Positions 45,223 to 53,758 of a stretch of 64,000 bases of DNA are shown here, piece after piece. Position 1 is the first letter of the stretch. Each line of letters begins with the position of its first letter. Source of the stretch: Saccharopolyspora erythraea (lineage in GTDB: Bacteria; Actinomycetota; Actinomycetes; Mycobacteriales; Pseudonocardiaceae). The stretch covers positions 992,001 through 1,056,000 of the forward strand of contig NZ_CP054839.1 in NCBI RefSeq assembly GCF_018141105.1. Reading direction: 5' to 3'. The translations under genes and the position numbers were made by a program. The notes under the pieces were generated by a model. That model saw only the letters and a program-made list of their open reading frames with translations. It was not told the origin of the DNA and did not search any database.

Positions 45223-47778
45223 ATGAGAGACGGCTCGAGGGAAGCGAATTCGGCGTATCGCCGTCGCCCGAGCAGGTTCGGAGTGTACCTGGGAGTCGCG
45301 ACGCTGGCGGCGGCCACCGTCGTGGCCGACGCCGGCCTGAGCCCCGAAGCGGCGTTCGCGCAGCGCAACGCGGCCGCGCGGGGCGCTGTCGGCTGGGACA
45401 CCTACCGCGACGTCAACGGGCTGACGCAGCTCCGCGGGGGTGAGCAGAGCAGGCAGTTCTCCAGCTTCGCCCGGGACGGCAGCAACAACGACGGATTCCA
45501 GGGCACCTTCTCCTGCCTGCGCACCTGGCAGCGCGGTTGCGTGATCGCCGAGCACTCCGGGCCCGGCGAGATCTCCTCGATCTGGTTCACCCGGGAGCCC
45601 TGGGGCGACGTCACCGGCACCGGCAACATCATCATCGAGCTCGACGGCAGGGTGGTGCTCGACCGGCCGCTGATCGACGTGGTCACCGGGCGGGTCGGCG
45701 GACCGTTCCAGTGGCCGCTGGTCGGCAACGCCGACGACGCCTCCGGCGGCGCGGTCATCAAGGTCCCGATGCCCTACCGGGAGTCGATGCGGGTGACCGT
45801 GCAGAACAACCCGTACTTCTACCACGTCAACACCCGCACCTTCCCCGACAGCAACGGTGTGCAGACGTTCAACCCCGCCGACGGTGCATCGGACGTCCTG
45901 CGCAGGCTGCGCGGCTTCGGCGTCGCCGACCCGAAGCCGCCGGCCCCGGGGGCGCGGCCCACCCGCCGCGACTTCGAACTCGCGCCCGGTGCGTCGGTGC
46001 GGGTCGCCGAGCTCAGCGGGCCCGCGCAGATCAACCAGCTCCGGGTGCGCCTGCCCCAGGTGCTGGCCAGCCCGCAGGTCGTCGACGACGGCATGGCCTA
46101 CGGCCAGGGCGGCGGCAGCCGCTTCCGGATGGCGGTGCACCCGGGCAACCAGGGCATCCGGGTGATCCGGCGCTACGACCCGCAGATCGCCAACCAGGTC
46201 GCGCGCATGAACGTCGACGGCGTGCCCGCGGGGGAGTGGCGCAGCGGGGCGGCCGCGCCCGGCGCCTGGGGCGTGCAGATCATCGAGGTGCCGCCCGCGC
46301 TCACCGCGGGCAAGTCCTCGGTCGAGATCGCCAACCAGTTCATCTCGTCCTCGCTGGACGTCAACGAGTTCCGCTACGACGTCCACAGCAAGGTGAACGG
46401 TGAGTGGGTGCGCACCGACGTGCTCGACCTCGGCCCGGCCCACCCGGGCGAGGAGGCCGCGCACGGGTACCGCATCGACAACCCGGTGTTCGCGCGGTCC
46501 AAGCTGGTCGGCCGCTACGGGTTCCCGCCCGACCAGGTCGCGGCGTCCGACGCGATGCTGGAGACGACGCGGGTGCGCATCACCTTCGACGGCAGGACCA
46601 CGGTGGACGCCCCGATCGGCGAGTTCTTCGGCACCGGTCTCGGCGAGCACGACGTGCGGACCATGATGAGCTCGGTAGACCCCGGCCTCGACGGCTGGTA
46701 CACCGCCTGGTGGCCGATGCCGTTCAGCCAGAACGCCAGGGTCGAGATCGTCAACACCGGAGGAGCCGTGGTCAGGGGCGCGACCGCCGAGGTGGTCAGC
46801 GCGCCGATGGAGATCGGGACCAACACCGGCTACTTCCACGCCACGCACCGGCGGGCCCCCACGACCCCGGGCCAGGACTGGACGTTCGTCGACGCCAAGG
46901 GCGCGGGCACCTTCTACGGCGTCACGCACACCATGCGGGGGCTGATCCCGCCGGGGATGAGGAGCGCCGCGCGGCCGCTCTCGGTGGAGAACCAGGCAGC
47001 GGCCAACCAGCGCAACTACCTGGAGGGCGACGAGCGCTTCTACGTCAACGGGTCGTCGAGCCCGGCCTGGCACGGCACCGGCAGCGAGGACTACTACGAG
47101 GCCGGGTGGTACTTCCGCGACGGCACGACGTTCTCGATGCCGCTGGCGGGCAACCCGTCGCACGAGCTGAACGCGGACGGCTGCCGCTACGACTGCACCG
47201 GCGCCTACCGGCTGATGGTGCCCGACGCGGTGCCCTTCGCCGACGGGCTGCTGGCCGGCATCGAGCACGGGCCGCTCAACGACGAGCCGGGCGACTACAG
47301 CTCGGTGGCCTACTGGTACGGCGGCCACCCCGCCGAGCAGCGGCTCACCGACGAGGTCGACCTCGCCGACCCGGCCAGCCGCGACCGGCACGGCTACCGG
47401 GCGCAGGGCGAGGCTGTCGCGTCGCTGAACGCAACCTATGAGGGCGGGCGCAACCCGTCGCCGATGACCAGGGCAACCACGACCGCGACCGGCCCGATCA
47501 GCTTCGATGTGGCGGTCGACGCGAACGGCGAGGGCGTGCGGCTGCGGCGGCTCGGCGACCAGCAGAACGCCTACCAGGCCGTGGACGTGCGGATCGACGG
47601 CCAGCCCGCCGGGCGCTGGCTGCAGCCGCTGGGCAACCCGCACCACCGGTGGCTCGAGGACGAGTTCGACGTGGCGCCTGGCCTGACCGACGGCAAGCAG
47701 TCGGTGCGGGTGGAGCTGTTCCCGGTCCAGGGGGCACCCGCCTGGTCGGCCTCGAAGTATTCGGTCTACTCGCGCTAG
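45223..47778 (+). CDS. Secreted GH172 (DUF2961) glycoside hydrolase
   Basis: An 851-residue exported protein with N-terminal signal peptide (RRRPSRFGVYLGVATLAAAT, cleavage near AFAQ at about residue 47). DUF2961 is CAZy family GH172, whose characterised members are alpha-D-fructofuranosidases/difructose anhydride synthases and exo-D-arabinofuranosidases acting on mycobacterial arabinan. The catalytic pair is recognisable: Glu601 in YLEGDE and Glu622 in GTGSEDYY, 21 residues apart as in the characterised enzyme (Glu270/Glu291). Two jelly-roll-like modules are visible, around GPGEISSIWFT (113-123) and around VRITFDG to PMPFSQNARVEIVN (451-510), making it about twice the size of many relatives. 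ATG at 45223 follows GGGGAGGG. Substrate is inferred. Confidence 0.85.
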   Translation: MRDGSREANSAYRRRPSRFGVYLGVATLAAATVVADAGLSPEAAFAQRNAAARGAVGWDTYRDVNGLTQLRGGEQSRQFSSFARDGSNNDGFQGTFSCLRTWQRGCVIAEHSGPGEISSIWFTREPWGDVTGTGNIIIELDGRVVLDRPLIDVVTGRVGGPFQWPLVGNADDASGGAVIKVPMPYRESMRVTVQNNPYFYHVNTRTFPDSNGVQTFNPADGASDVLRRLRGFGVADPKPPAPGARPTRRDFELAPGASVRVAELSGPAQINQLRVRLPQVLASPQVVDDGMAYGQGGGSRFRMAVHPGNQGIRVIRRYDPQIANQVARMNVDGVPAGEWRSGAAAPGAWGVQIIEVPPALTAGKSSVEIANQFISSSLDVNEFRYDVHSKVNGEWVRTDVLDLGPAHPGEEAAHGYRIDNPVFARSKLVGRYGFPPDQVAASDAMLETTRVRITFDGRTTVDAPIGEFFGTGLGEHDVRTMMSSVDPGLDGWYTAWWPMPFSQNARVEIVNTGGAVVRGATAEVVSAPMEIGTNTGYFHATHRRAPTTPGQDWTFVDAKGAGTFYGVTHTMRGLIPPGMRSAARPLSVENQAAANQRNYLEGDERFYVNGSSSPAWHGTGSEDYYEAGWYFRDGTTFSMPLAGNPSHELNADGCRYDCTGAYRLMVPDAVPFADGLLAGIEHGPLNDEPGDYSSVAYWYGGHPAEQRLTDEVDLADPASRDRHGYRAQGEAVASLNATYEGGRNPSPMTRATTTATGPISFDVAVDANGEGVRLRRLGDQQNAYQAVDVRIDGQPAGRWLQPLGNPHHRWLEDEFDVAPGLTDGKQSVRVELFPVQGAPAWSASKYSVYSR

Positions 47779-47799
47779 GGGTGGCTGGATGAGCGCGTT

Positions 47800-47833
47800 G
47801 AAGGGGCGTCCCCGGCGCCGGGGACGCCCCTTC
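47800..47833. terminator. Bidirectional terminator after the GH172 gene
   Basis: A fully palindromic 34-base sequence with 17-base arms starting GAAGGGGCGTCCCCGG, between convergent genes. Confidence 0.8.
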
Positions 47834-47900
47834 GTCCACATCCACCAGGCCCGTGTCCGCACGTGCGCCCTGCTGCGGCGGGCGCGGGCCTTCGAGTTCG

Positions 47901-48248
47901 TCAGAGCAGGTCGGTTCGGTGAGCGAGCGCGTCGCGGAGCAGCGCGCTGACCGCGTCCGGGTGGCTCGCCGCGGCGGAGGCGGAGACCTCGCGGACGTAG
48001 CGCCCGGAACCGGTCAGCAGCCCCTCGGGGTCGTCGAGCAGCACCCCCTTGTGGAACACCAGCCGCGCGCCTCGGGCCGTCGCGGCGACCGCGCACACCC
48101 AGTGGTGCCAGTCGCCGTCGACGGTGAAGGTCAGCCGGCCCCACTTCACCGCGTGCTCGACGCGCGGTTCGGTGCCCAGGACGAGCGCCGCGAGCTCTCG
48201 CGCCTGGGCACGCGCCTGCTCGTCGAGCCCGTCGAGCCACTCCCGCAT
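47901..48248 (-). CDS. DUF1801 (YdhG-like) protein
   Basis: A 115-residue protein with the DUF1801 pattern: VEHAVKWGRLTFTVDGDWHHWVCAVAA followed by ARLVFHKGVLLDDPEGLLTGSGRYVREV (quoted in parts), a fold shared with iron-chaperone-like YdhG proteins of unknown function. ATG at 48248 starts the fold; a GTG two codons earlier is possible. It lies 10 bases after the LacI gene on the same strand and is probably co-transcribed with it. No link with sugar use is evident. Confidence 0.75.
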   Translation of the reverse strand: MREWLDGLDEQARAQARELAALVLGTEPRVEHAVKWGRLTFTVDGDWHHWVCAVAATARGARLVFHKGVLLDDPEGLLTGSGRYVREVSASAAASHPDAVSALLRDALAHRTDLL

Positions 48249-48258
48249 CGCCACGGCG

Positions 48259-49254
48259 TCAGCCCCGGGAGCTGCTACCCCGGGTGACCAGGTGGGCCGA
48301 CAGGGTGGTGGTCGAGGCGTCGGTGCCGTCGCCGCCGATGCGGCTGAGCAGCAGCTGCGCCCCCACCGCACCCATGTCGTAGGCGGGCTGGGAGACGACG
48401 GTCAGCGGCGGGTCGAGCAGCGTCGCCCAGGGAGCGTCGTCGAACGCCACCACGCCGACATCGCGGCCCGCTCGCAGGCCGAGCTCGGCCATCGTCTCCA
48501 GCACACCGACCGCCATGGCGTTGTTGGCCACCAGCACCGCGTCCGGCCGCGGGTCCTGGGTGAGCAGCGACCGCGCCGCCTCCTTCGCGCCCGCGGCCTT
48601 GAACTCGCAGCGCCGGACCAGTGCGTCGGAGACGGTCCGGCCCGCCTCGCGCAGACCGTCCTGGTAGCCGGCGAGGCGGTCGTCGGCGGTCAGCACACCG
48701 GTGGGGCCGGTGATGCAGGCGATGTCGCGGTAGCCCTGTGCGCTGAGGTGCAGCGCGGCGTCCCGGGCCGCGTCGCGGCTGTCCACCAGGACCGTGTCGC
48801 CGAACGAGTTCGGCAGCGGCCGGTCCAGCGCCACCACCGGCGTGCCGTGCGTGCGGAGCAGGTCGGCGCTGTCCCCGGCACCTGCCGGGGACAGCAGCAC
48901 CCCGGCCACCCGCTCCTGCAACGCCACGTCGATGTACTCGCGCTCCTTCTCCGGTTCGTCGTCGGAGTTGCACAGCACGACCGAGTAGCCCGCTGAGTGC
49001 GCCACGTCCTCGACACCGCGCGATATCGCGGTGAAGAAGGGGTTCTCCACATCGGAGATGATCAGCGCCAGCACCGCGGTCTCCTGTTTGCGCAGGTTGC
49101 GGGCCGGACCGTTGGGCCGGTAGCCCAGCTCGTCGGCCGCCGCCAGCACCCGGGCGGCCAGTTCCGGATCGACCGTGCTCTTGCCGTTGAGCGCCCTGGA
49201 CACGGTCGCGGTGGAGACCCCCGCGCGGGTCGCCACGTCACTGATCGTCGCCAC
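48259..49254 (-). CDS. LacI-family regulator of the putative pentose regulon
   Basis: A 331-residue LacI/GalR regulator. The N-terminal helix-turn-helix is complete (TISDVATRAGVSTATVSRALNG, quoted in part) with hinge sequence GYRPNGPARNLR, followed by a periplasmic-binding-type sensor domain with LIISDVENPFFTAI and VGVVAFDDAPWATL. GTG at 49254 follows GGGAGG. It is divergent from the isomerase gene, whose promoter carries a palindromic LacI-type core, and the same block occurs at the transporter promoter 8 kb away. It is thus the likely repressor of both units and possibly of itself. The inducer would be the imported sugar or a product. Confidence 0.9.
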   Translation of the reverse strand: MATISDVATRAGVSTATVSRALNGKSTVDPELAARVLAAADELGYRPNGPARNLRKQETAVLALIISDVENPFFTAISRGVEDVAHSAGYSVVLCNSDDEPEKEREYIDVALQERVAGVLLSPAGAGDSADLLRTHGTPVVALDRPLPNSFGDTVLVDSRDAARDAALHLSAQGYRDIACITGPTGVLTADDRLAGYQDGLREAGRTVSDALVRRCEFKAAGAKEAARSLLTQDPRPDAVLVANNAMAVGVLETMAELGLRAGRDVGVVAFDDAPWATLLDPPLTVVSQPAYDMGAVGAQLLLSRIGGDGTDASTTTLSAHLVTRGSSSRG

Positions 49255-49300
49255 CGTTCCTCCCGTTGTCCTCTTCCCGCGTGATCACCGGCCGCCAGCC

Positions 49301-49350
49301 TTGACAGCCCGTGTTATACGAGAATAGCGTCCGAGAAAACGATTGCTCAT
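49301..49350 (+). promoter_or_regulatory. Promoter and LacI-type operator of the isomerase-kinase operon
   Basis: TTGACA (49301-49306), 18 bases, then the 26-base block (49325-49350): TAGCGTCCG, core GAGAAAACGATTGC, CTCAT. Twenty of 26 positions match 40904-40929 without gaps, and the consensus core RGMAAWCGWTTKCY is palindromic. A 154-base leader follows before the GTG at 49505. Confidence 0.8.
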
Positions 49351-49504
49351 AGCTCGTACGGTGCATTGTGAAAAACCTTCCCGTTCGAGTGCTCGCCACC
49401 GGGGAGTCGCGGGCGTCCGGGGCGCAGGTCGTCTGCGATCCCGCCCCCGCCGTCGTGCTCTCAGCAGTCAACGCCGCCTGTCTGGAAGAACTTGGGAGGA
49501 ACCC

Positions 49505-50920
49505 GTGGCTCGCATCGGTGTCATCAGCATCTCCGACGGGCGTGACCATGTGCACGCGCGGAACTCGGAGTTCATCCAGTCCAAACAGGACGACCTCGTC
49601 CGGTCGCTGAAGCAGGCCGGGCACGAGGTCGTCGCGGGCGACGACCTGGTCGCCACCAACACCCTGGCCACCTCGGTCGCGCGCAAGGTCGCCGCCTCCG
49701 ACGTCGACGTCACGGTCTTCTACTACACCGTCTGGGCCTTCCCGCATTTCACGATGCTGGCAGCCGACGCCACCCGCAGCCCGCTGGTCCTGGTCGCCAG
49801 CACCGACCCCACCGAGCCCGGCCTGGTCGGCATGCTCGCAGCGGGCGGCGCGCTCGACCAGATCGGCCGCGCGCACACCCGGGCGTGGGGCGCCCCGGAC
49901 GACACCGAGCTGGCGGAGAAGATCAGCGTGCGGGCCAGGGCGGCGGCCGCGGTCTCCGCGCTGCACGGCTCCACGTTCGGGCGCTTCGGCGGCCGCCCGA
50001 TGGGCATGAACACCGCGGTGGCCAACACCGACCAGTGGCAGCGCCAGTTCGGCATCGACGTCGAGGAGATCGACCAGTACGAGCTGGTCCTGCGCGCGGA
50101 GAAGGCCGACGCGGCCGAGGCCAAGCACGCCCGCGAGTGGATCGAGCGCCATGCCGCCGGCGTGCACTACGACGGCAAGAAGCTCACCCCGGAGCTGCTG
50201 GAGCGCCAGATCCGCTCCTACATGGCGGTCCGGGACATCATCGCCGAGCGCAACCTGGACTTCTCCGGCATCAAGGGCCAGCCCGAGCTCACCGAGCACT
50301 TCGCCACGATGGACGTCACCGAGGCGTTCCTCAACGACCCCTACGACTGGAACGGTCCGAAGAAGACCCACGTCTGCGCCACCGAGGCAGACATGGACGG
50401 GGCGCTGACGATGCAGATCTTCAAGAGCATCGCCGAGACCCCGGTCCTGTTCGCCGACGTCCGCCACTACCACGCCGACCGCGACATCTGGGACCTGTGC
50501 AACTCCGGCCAGCACGCCACCTGGTTCGCCGCCCGCAGCGACGACCCGGCGGAGAACCTGGCGAAGGTCAACTTCTACCCGGAGGTGTTCTTCTTCCCGG
50601 CGGGCGGCGCCTCGGTCCAGCACATCGCCGCTCCCGGTCAGATGACCCTCGGCAGGCTGACGCGCGAGGACGGCCAGTACCGGCTCCAGCTCATGCTCGG
50701 CGAGTTCGAGAGCTACGACGAGGCCACCAACAAGGTGCTGATGGACCAGTCGACGCCGGAGTGGCCGCACGCCTTCGCACGGCTGGACGCGCCGGGCGAG
50801 GTGTTCCTGTCCAAGTTCGGCGCCAACCACATCCACGCCATTCCGGGCGACCACCGCGCCGCGCTGCGCGCCGTCACCGAGCAGCTCGGCATCCGCCTGG
50901 ACGAGTGGACCCGCGGCTGA
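49505..50920 (+). CDS. L-fucose/L-arabinose isomerase-family aldose-ketose isomerase
   Basis: A 471-residue isomerase. The N-terminal domain begins IGVISISDGRDHVH and contains the VFYYTVWAFPHFTMLAA segment; a central GRFGGRPMGMNTAV segment and a C-terminal domain with FNTQ-like metal-site surroundings (ADVRHYHADRDIWDLCNSGQHATWFAA, quoted in parts) fit the FucI/AraA superfamily of metal-dependent isomerases. The family includes D-arabinose/L-fucose isomerase, and D-arabinose to D-ribulose is the reaction best fitting the neighbours. GTG at 49505 follows GGGAGG; frames upstream lie in the leader. It is followed after 86 bases by an FGGY kinase. Confidence 0.82.
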   Translation: MARIGVISISDGRDHVHARNSEFIQSKQDDLVRSLKQAGHEVVAGDDLVATNTLATSVARKVAASDVDVTVFYYTVWAFPHFTMLAADATRSPLVLVASTDPTEPGLVGMLAAGGALDQIGRAHTRAWGAPDDTELAEKISVRARAAAAVSALHGSTFGRFGGRPMGMNTAVANTDQWQRQFGIDVEEIDQYELVLRAEKADAAEAKHAREWIERHAAGVHYDGKKLTPELLERQIRSYMAVRDIIAERNLDFSGIKGQPELTEHFATMDVTEAFLNDPYDWNGPKKTHVCATEADMDGALTMQIFKSIAETPVLFADVRHYHADRDIWDLCNSGQHATWFAARSDDPAENLAKVNFYPEVFFFPAGGASVQHIAAPGQMTLGRLTREDGQYRLQLMLGEFESYDEATNKVLMDQSTPEWPHAFARLDAPGEVFLSKFGANHIHAIPGDHRAALRAVTEQLGIRLDEWTRG

Positions 50921-51006
50921 CGCATACCCGTAGCCGAACCGCTCCGGCCGGGGCGCTCCGGCCGGACCGGCTCACCCGCCGGCCACCACCAGGAGAGGAC
51001 TTCGCG

Positions 51007-52497
51007 ATGGCCGAAACAGTGCTGCTCGGCATCGACATCGGCACGTCGAGTTCCAAGGGCGTGCTGGTCACCGCCGACGGGCGCGTCGTAGCCCGGGCGA
51101 TCAAGCCGCACGAGACCTCCTACCCGCACCCGGGCTGGGTCGAGCACGACGCCGAGGCCGTGTGGTGGACCGACTTCCGGGCGCTGGTGTCCGAGCTGCT
51201 GCCCGCGGTCGAGGGCCGCACGCTGGCCGGCCTCGGCGTCAGCGGCATCGGGCCGGTGCTGCTGCCCGCCGACGGCGACGGCAACCCGCTGCGCCCGGCG
51301 ATCCTCTACGGCGTCGACACCCGGGCCACCGAGCAGATCGCCGCGCTGACCGAGGAGCTGGGCGCCGACGAGATCCTGCGGCGCGGCGGGTCGGCGCTGA
51401 GCAGCCAGGCGGTCGGGCCGAAGATCCGCTGGCTCGCCGAGCACGAGCCGGAGACCTACCGGCGCACCGAGATGCTGCTGATGTGCAGCTCGTACCTGGT
51501 GCACCGGCTGACCGGCCGCTACGTGCTCGACCACCACTCGGCCAGCCAGTGCGACCCGCTCTACGACCTGGCCGCGCGGGACTGGTCGGCGGAGTGGGCG
51601 CCGCGGGTCGCCCCGGACCTGCCGCTGCCGGAGCTGGCATGGCCGACCGAGGTCGTCGGCCACGTCGGCGCGCGGGCCGCGGCCGAGACCGGGCTGCCCG
51701 AGGGCCTGCCGGTCACCGCGGGCACCGTCGACGCCTGGGCCGAGGCGACCAGCGTCGGCGTCCGCAAGCCCGGCGACGTGATGCTGATGTACGGCACGAC
51801 GATGTTCTTCGTGCAGGTCCTCACCGACCCGCATCCGCACCCGGCGCTGTGGGGCACGTGCGGCGCGTTCCCGGACACCTACACCCTCGCTGCCGGAATG
51901 GCGACCTCCGGCGCGGTCACCGACTGGCTGCGCAAGCTGGTCGGCGGCGAGTTCGCCGACCTGGTCGAGCAGGCGGCGCAGGCGCCGGCGGGCAGCCGCG
52001 GGCTGTTGCTGCTGCCCTACTTCGCCGGGGAGCGCACGCCGATCTTCGACCCGGACGCCAGGGGCGTCCTCGTGGGCCTGACGACCAGCCACGGGCGCGG
52101 TGAGCTCTACCGGGCCGCGCTGGAGGGCATCGCATACGGCGTCCGGCACAACCTGGAGGCGATGAGCGAGGCCGGCGGCACCGCGGGCAGGCTCGTCGCG
52201 GTCGGCGGCGGCACGCAGGGCGGCCTGTGGACGCAGATCGTCTCCGACGTCACCGGGCAGGAGCAGCAGGTGCCGGGCGAGACGGTCGGCGCCGCCTTCG
52301 GCGACGCGCTGCTCGCCGGGATCGGCACCGGGGCCGCCGTCGCGCCCGACGAGTGGAACCCGATCGCCACCACCGTCCGGCCGAACCCGGCCAACCACGA
52401 CCGCTACGACGCCTTCTACCGCCACTACCGCGACCTCTACGAGGCGACGGTCGGCACAGCCCACTTCCTCGCAGCGGAGCAACGCGCCGCGGACTGA
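51007..52497 (+). CDS. FGGY-family pentulose kinase
   Basis: A 496-residue sugar kinase. The phosphate-1 loop GIDIGTSSSKGVLV, the phosphate-2 region LMYGTTMFF, and the adenosine-binding VAVGGGTQGGLW are present, with GERTPIFDPDARG in the C-terminal half, as in xylulokinase/ribulokinase relatives. It should phosphorylate the ketose made by the upstream isomerase: D-ribulose, L-ribulose or L-fuculose; substrate cannot be fixed from sequence. GGAGAGG lies before the ATG. It is distinct from the xylB at 27284-28735 (different substrate-loop sequences), so the window holds two kinases for two pentose routes. Confidence 0.85.
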   Translation: MAETVLLGIDIGTSSSKGVLVTADGRVVARAIKPHETSYPHPGWVEHDAEAVWWTDFRALVSELLPAVEGRTLAGLGVSGIGPVLLPADGDGNPLRPAILYGVDTRATEQIAALTEELGADEILRRGGSALSSQAVGPKIRWLAEHEPETYRRTEMLLMCSSYLVHRLTGRYVLDHHSASQCDPLYDLAARDWSAEWAPRVAPDLPLPELAWPTEVVGHVGARAAAETGLPEGLPVTAGTVDAWAEATSVGVRKPGDVMLMYGTTMFFVQVLTDPHPHPALWGTCGAFPDTYTLAAGMATSGAVTDWLRKLVGGEFADLVEQAAQAPAGSRGLLLLPYFAGERTPIFDPDARGVLVGLTTSHGRGELYRAALEGIAYGVRHNLEAMSEAGGTAGRLVAVGGGTQGGLWTQIVSDVTGQEQQVPGETVGAAFGDALLAGIGTGAAVAPDEWNPIATTVRPNPANHDRYDAFYRHYRDLYEATVGTAHFLAAEQRAAD

Positions 52498-52567
52498 GGG
52501 GCGATCTTGTTAGGCTCGCTCCGTCTCCGCACCCTGTGCAGTGCGGCGGAGGGGGAGGGCAGATCCG

Positions 52568-53512
52568 ATGGCGGTGGCACGACGTGTCTTGGCGGCGGCG
52601 TTCGCCCTGGTCGCGCTGGCCGCCGCCGGATGCGCCCGCCCCGCGGCGTCCAGCACCGACGAGGCCCCGCCCGCGGCCGGGCGCGACCTGGGTGCCGCTC
52701 GCGTGCTGCGCGGCGAGGTCTACGCGCAGCGCGACTCCGGTGCCCTGCAACTCGACCTGTTCCTGCCGAAGCGCAGGTCAGGACCCGTACCGCTGGTCGT
52801 GTACGCCCACGGCGGCGGCTGGGACGCGGGTGTGCGGACGCTGGACGCCGACCCGTCCGCAGTCGAGGCCCTGACCGCCGAGCGGCTGCTCGAACACGGC
52901 TACGCGGTGGCCACTGTGGACTACCGGCTGACCGGCGTCGCGCAGGCCCCCGCGCAGGTGGTGGACGTGGCCGACGCGGTGCGCTGGCTCCAGCAGCGCG
53001 GCGGTGAGTGGGGCGTGGACGGCGACCGGGTCGTGCTGTGGGGCGCGTCCGCGGGCGGGCACCTCGTCTCTCAGGTCGCGGCGGTCGCCGGCGACCCGGG
53101 CAAGCCGGGAGGCGGGCTGACCGGCATCCGCGGGGTGCTGAACTGGTTCGGCCCGACCGACATGAGCGCCGAGGCTCAGGTCTCGCACCCGGAGCTGCGG
53201 GACTACTCGCAGCGCTCGGTCCGCAAGCTGCTGGGCTGCGTGCCGCTGGAGTGCCCGGCGACGGCCGACGCGTCGAGCCCGATCAAGAACGTCTCCGGTG
53301 ACGAACCGCCGTTCCTGATCCAGCAGGGGACCAGCGACTCCCTCGTGCCGATCGACCAGAGCCTCGACTTCGCCGCGAAGCTGCGCGGCCTCGGCGTCGA
53401 CGTCGACATGCACCCGTACGAGGGGTTCGACCACGGCTTCGGGCGCGGGCCGCGCACGCCGCTCATCGTCGACACCGCCGTCGCCTTCGTCGACACCCGC
53501 CTCGCGCGCTGA
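52568..53512 (+). CDS. Secreted lipoprotein alpha/beta-hydrolase (esterase/BD-FAE-like)
   Basis: A 314-residue exported lipoprotein with lipobox Cys22 (LAAAGC). The hydrolase domain has the oxyanion motif HGGGW, nucleophile motif GASAGG, an Asp in GTSDSLVPIDQ and the catalytic His in GFDHGF, as in the hormone-sensitive-lipase/BD-FAE carbohydrate-esterase group. It lies 70 bases after the kinase on the same strand, with a weak Shine-Dalgarno, and may be the last gene of the regulon. A carbohydrate de-esterifying role, such as removing acyl groups from an arabinan, is inference; a general esterase is the alternative. A conserved-looking Cys pair (LGCVPLECPA) may form a disulphide. Confidence 0.8.
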   Translation: MAVARRVLAAAFALVALAAAGCARPAASSTDEAPPAAGRDLGAARVLRGEVYAQRDSGALQLDLFLPKRRSGPVPLVVYAHGGGWDAGVRTLDADPSAVEALTAERLLEHGYAVATVDYRLTGVAQAPAQVVDVADAVRWLQQRGGEWGVDGDRVVLWGASAGGHLVSQVAAVAGDPGKPGGGLTGIRGVLNWFGPTDMSAEAQVSHPELRDYSQRSVRKLLGCVPLECPATADASSPIKNVSGDEPPFLIQQGTSDSLVPIDQSLDFAAKLRGLGVDVDMHPYEGFDHGFGRGPRTPLIVDTAVAFVDTRLAR

Positions 53513-53758
53513 GGCCGGCGGCGGCGCGCTGCGTCATCGGCGGCGTTCGCGAGCCGCGGTCGCGTTCCCGGCGGCGGTAGTCGCGGGTGCTCTGCCGACC
53601 AGGTGCGTCCTGTAACCGACGCCGTTCTACCCATCGTTGCGCCGCCGCTGTGTCGGACGGTGCCCGCCCGCCGTCGTAATCGCCGCGCTGCTGCCTGCCC
53701 GCCGCTGCGTCCGCCGTTGCCGTGCCCGCCGTCTTCCCGCCTCCGGCAGGCCACGGCA

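Noticed and set aside
45013-48240. A minus-strand open frame of over 1000 codons opposite the GH172 gene
   Set aside because: It is Arg/Gly/His-rich, matches no family and mirrors the GC bias of the real gene on the plus strand. GH172 has a signal peptide, Shine-Dalgarno and catalytic motifs.
49368-49610. Small plus-strand gene in the isomerase leader
   Set aside because: Starts without a Shine-Dalgarno and overlaps the isomerase in another frame; no family match. A leader peptide cannot be excluded but is not supported.
53513-53758. Gene or element between the esterase and rmuC
   Set aside because: Only GCC/GCG-rich sequence with short imperfect repeats; no start signal or family match.
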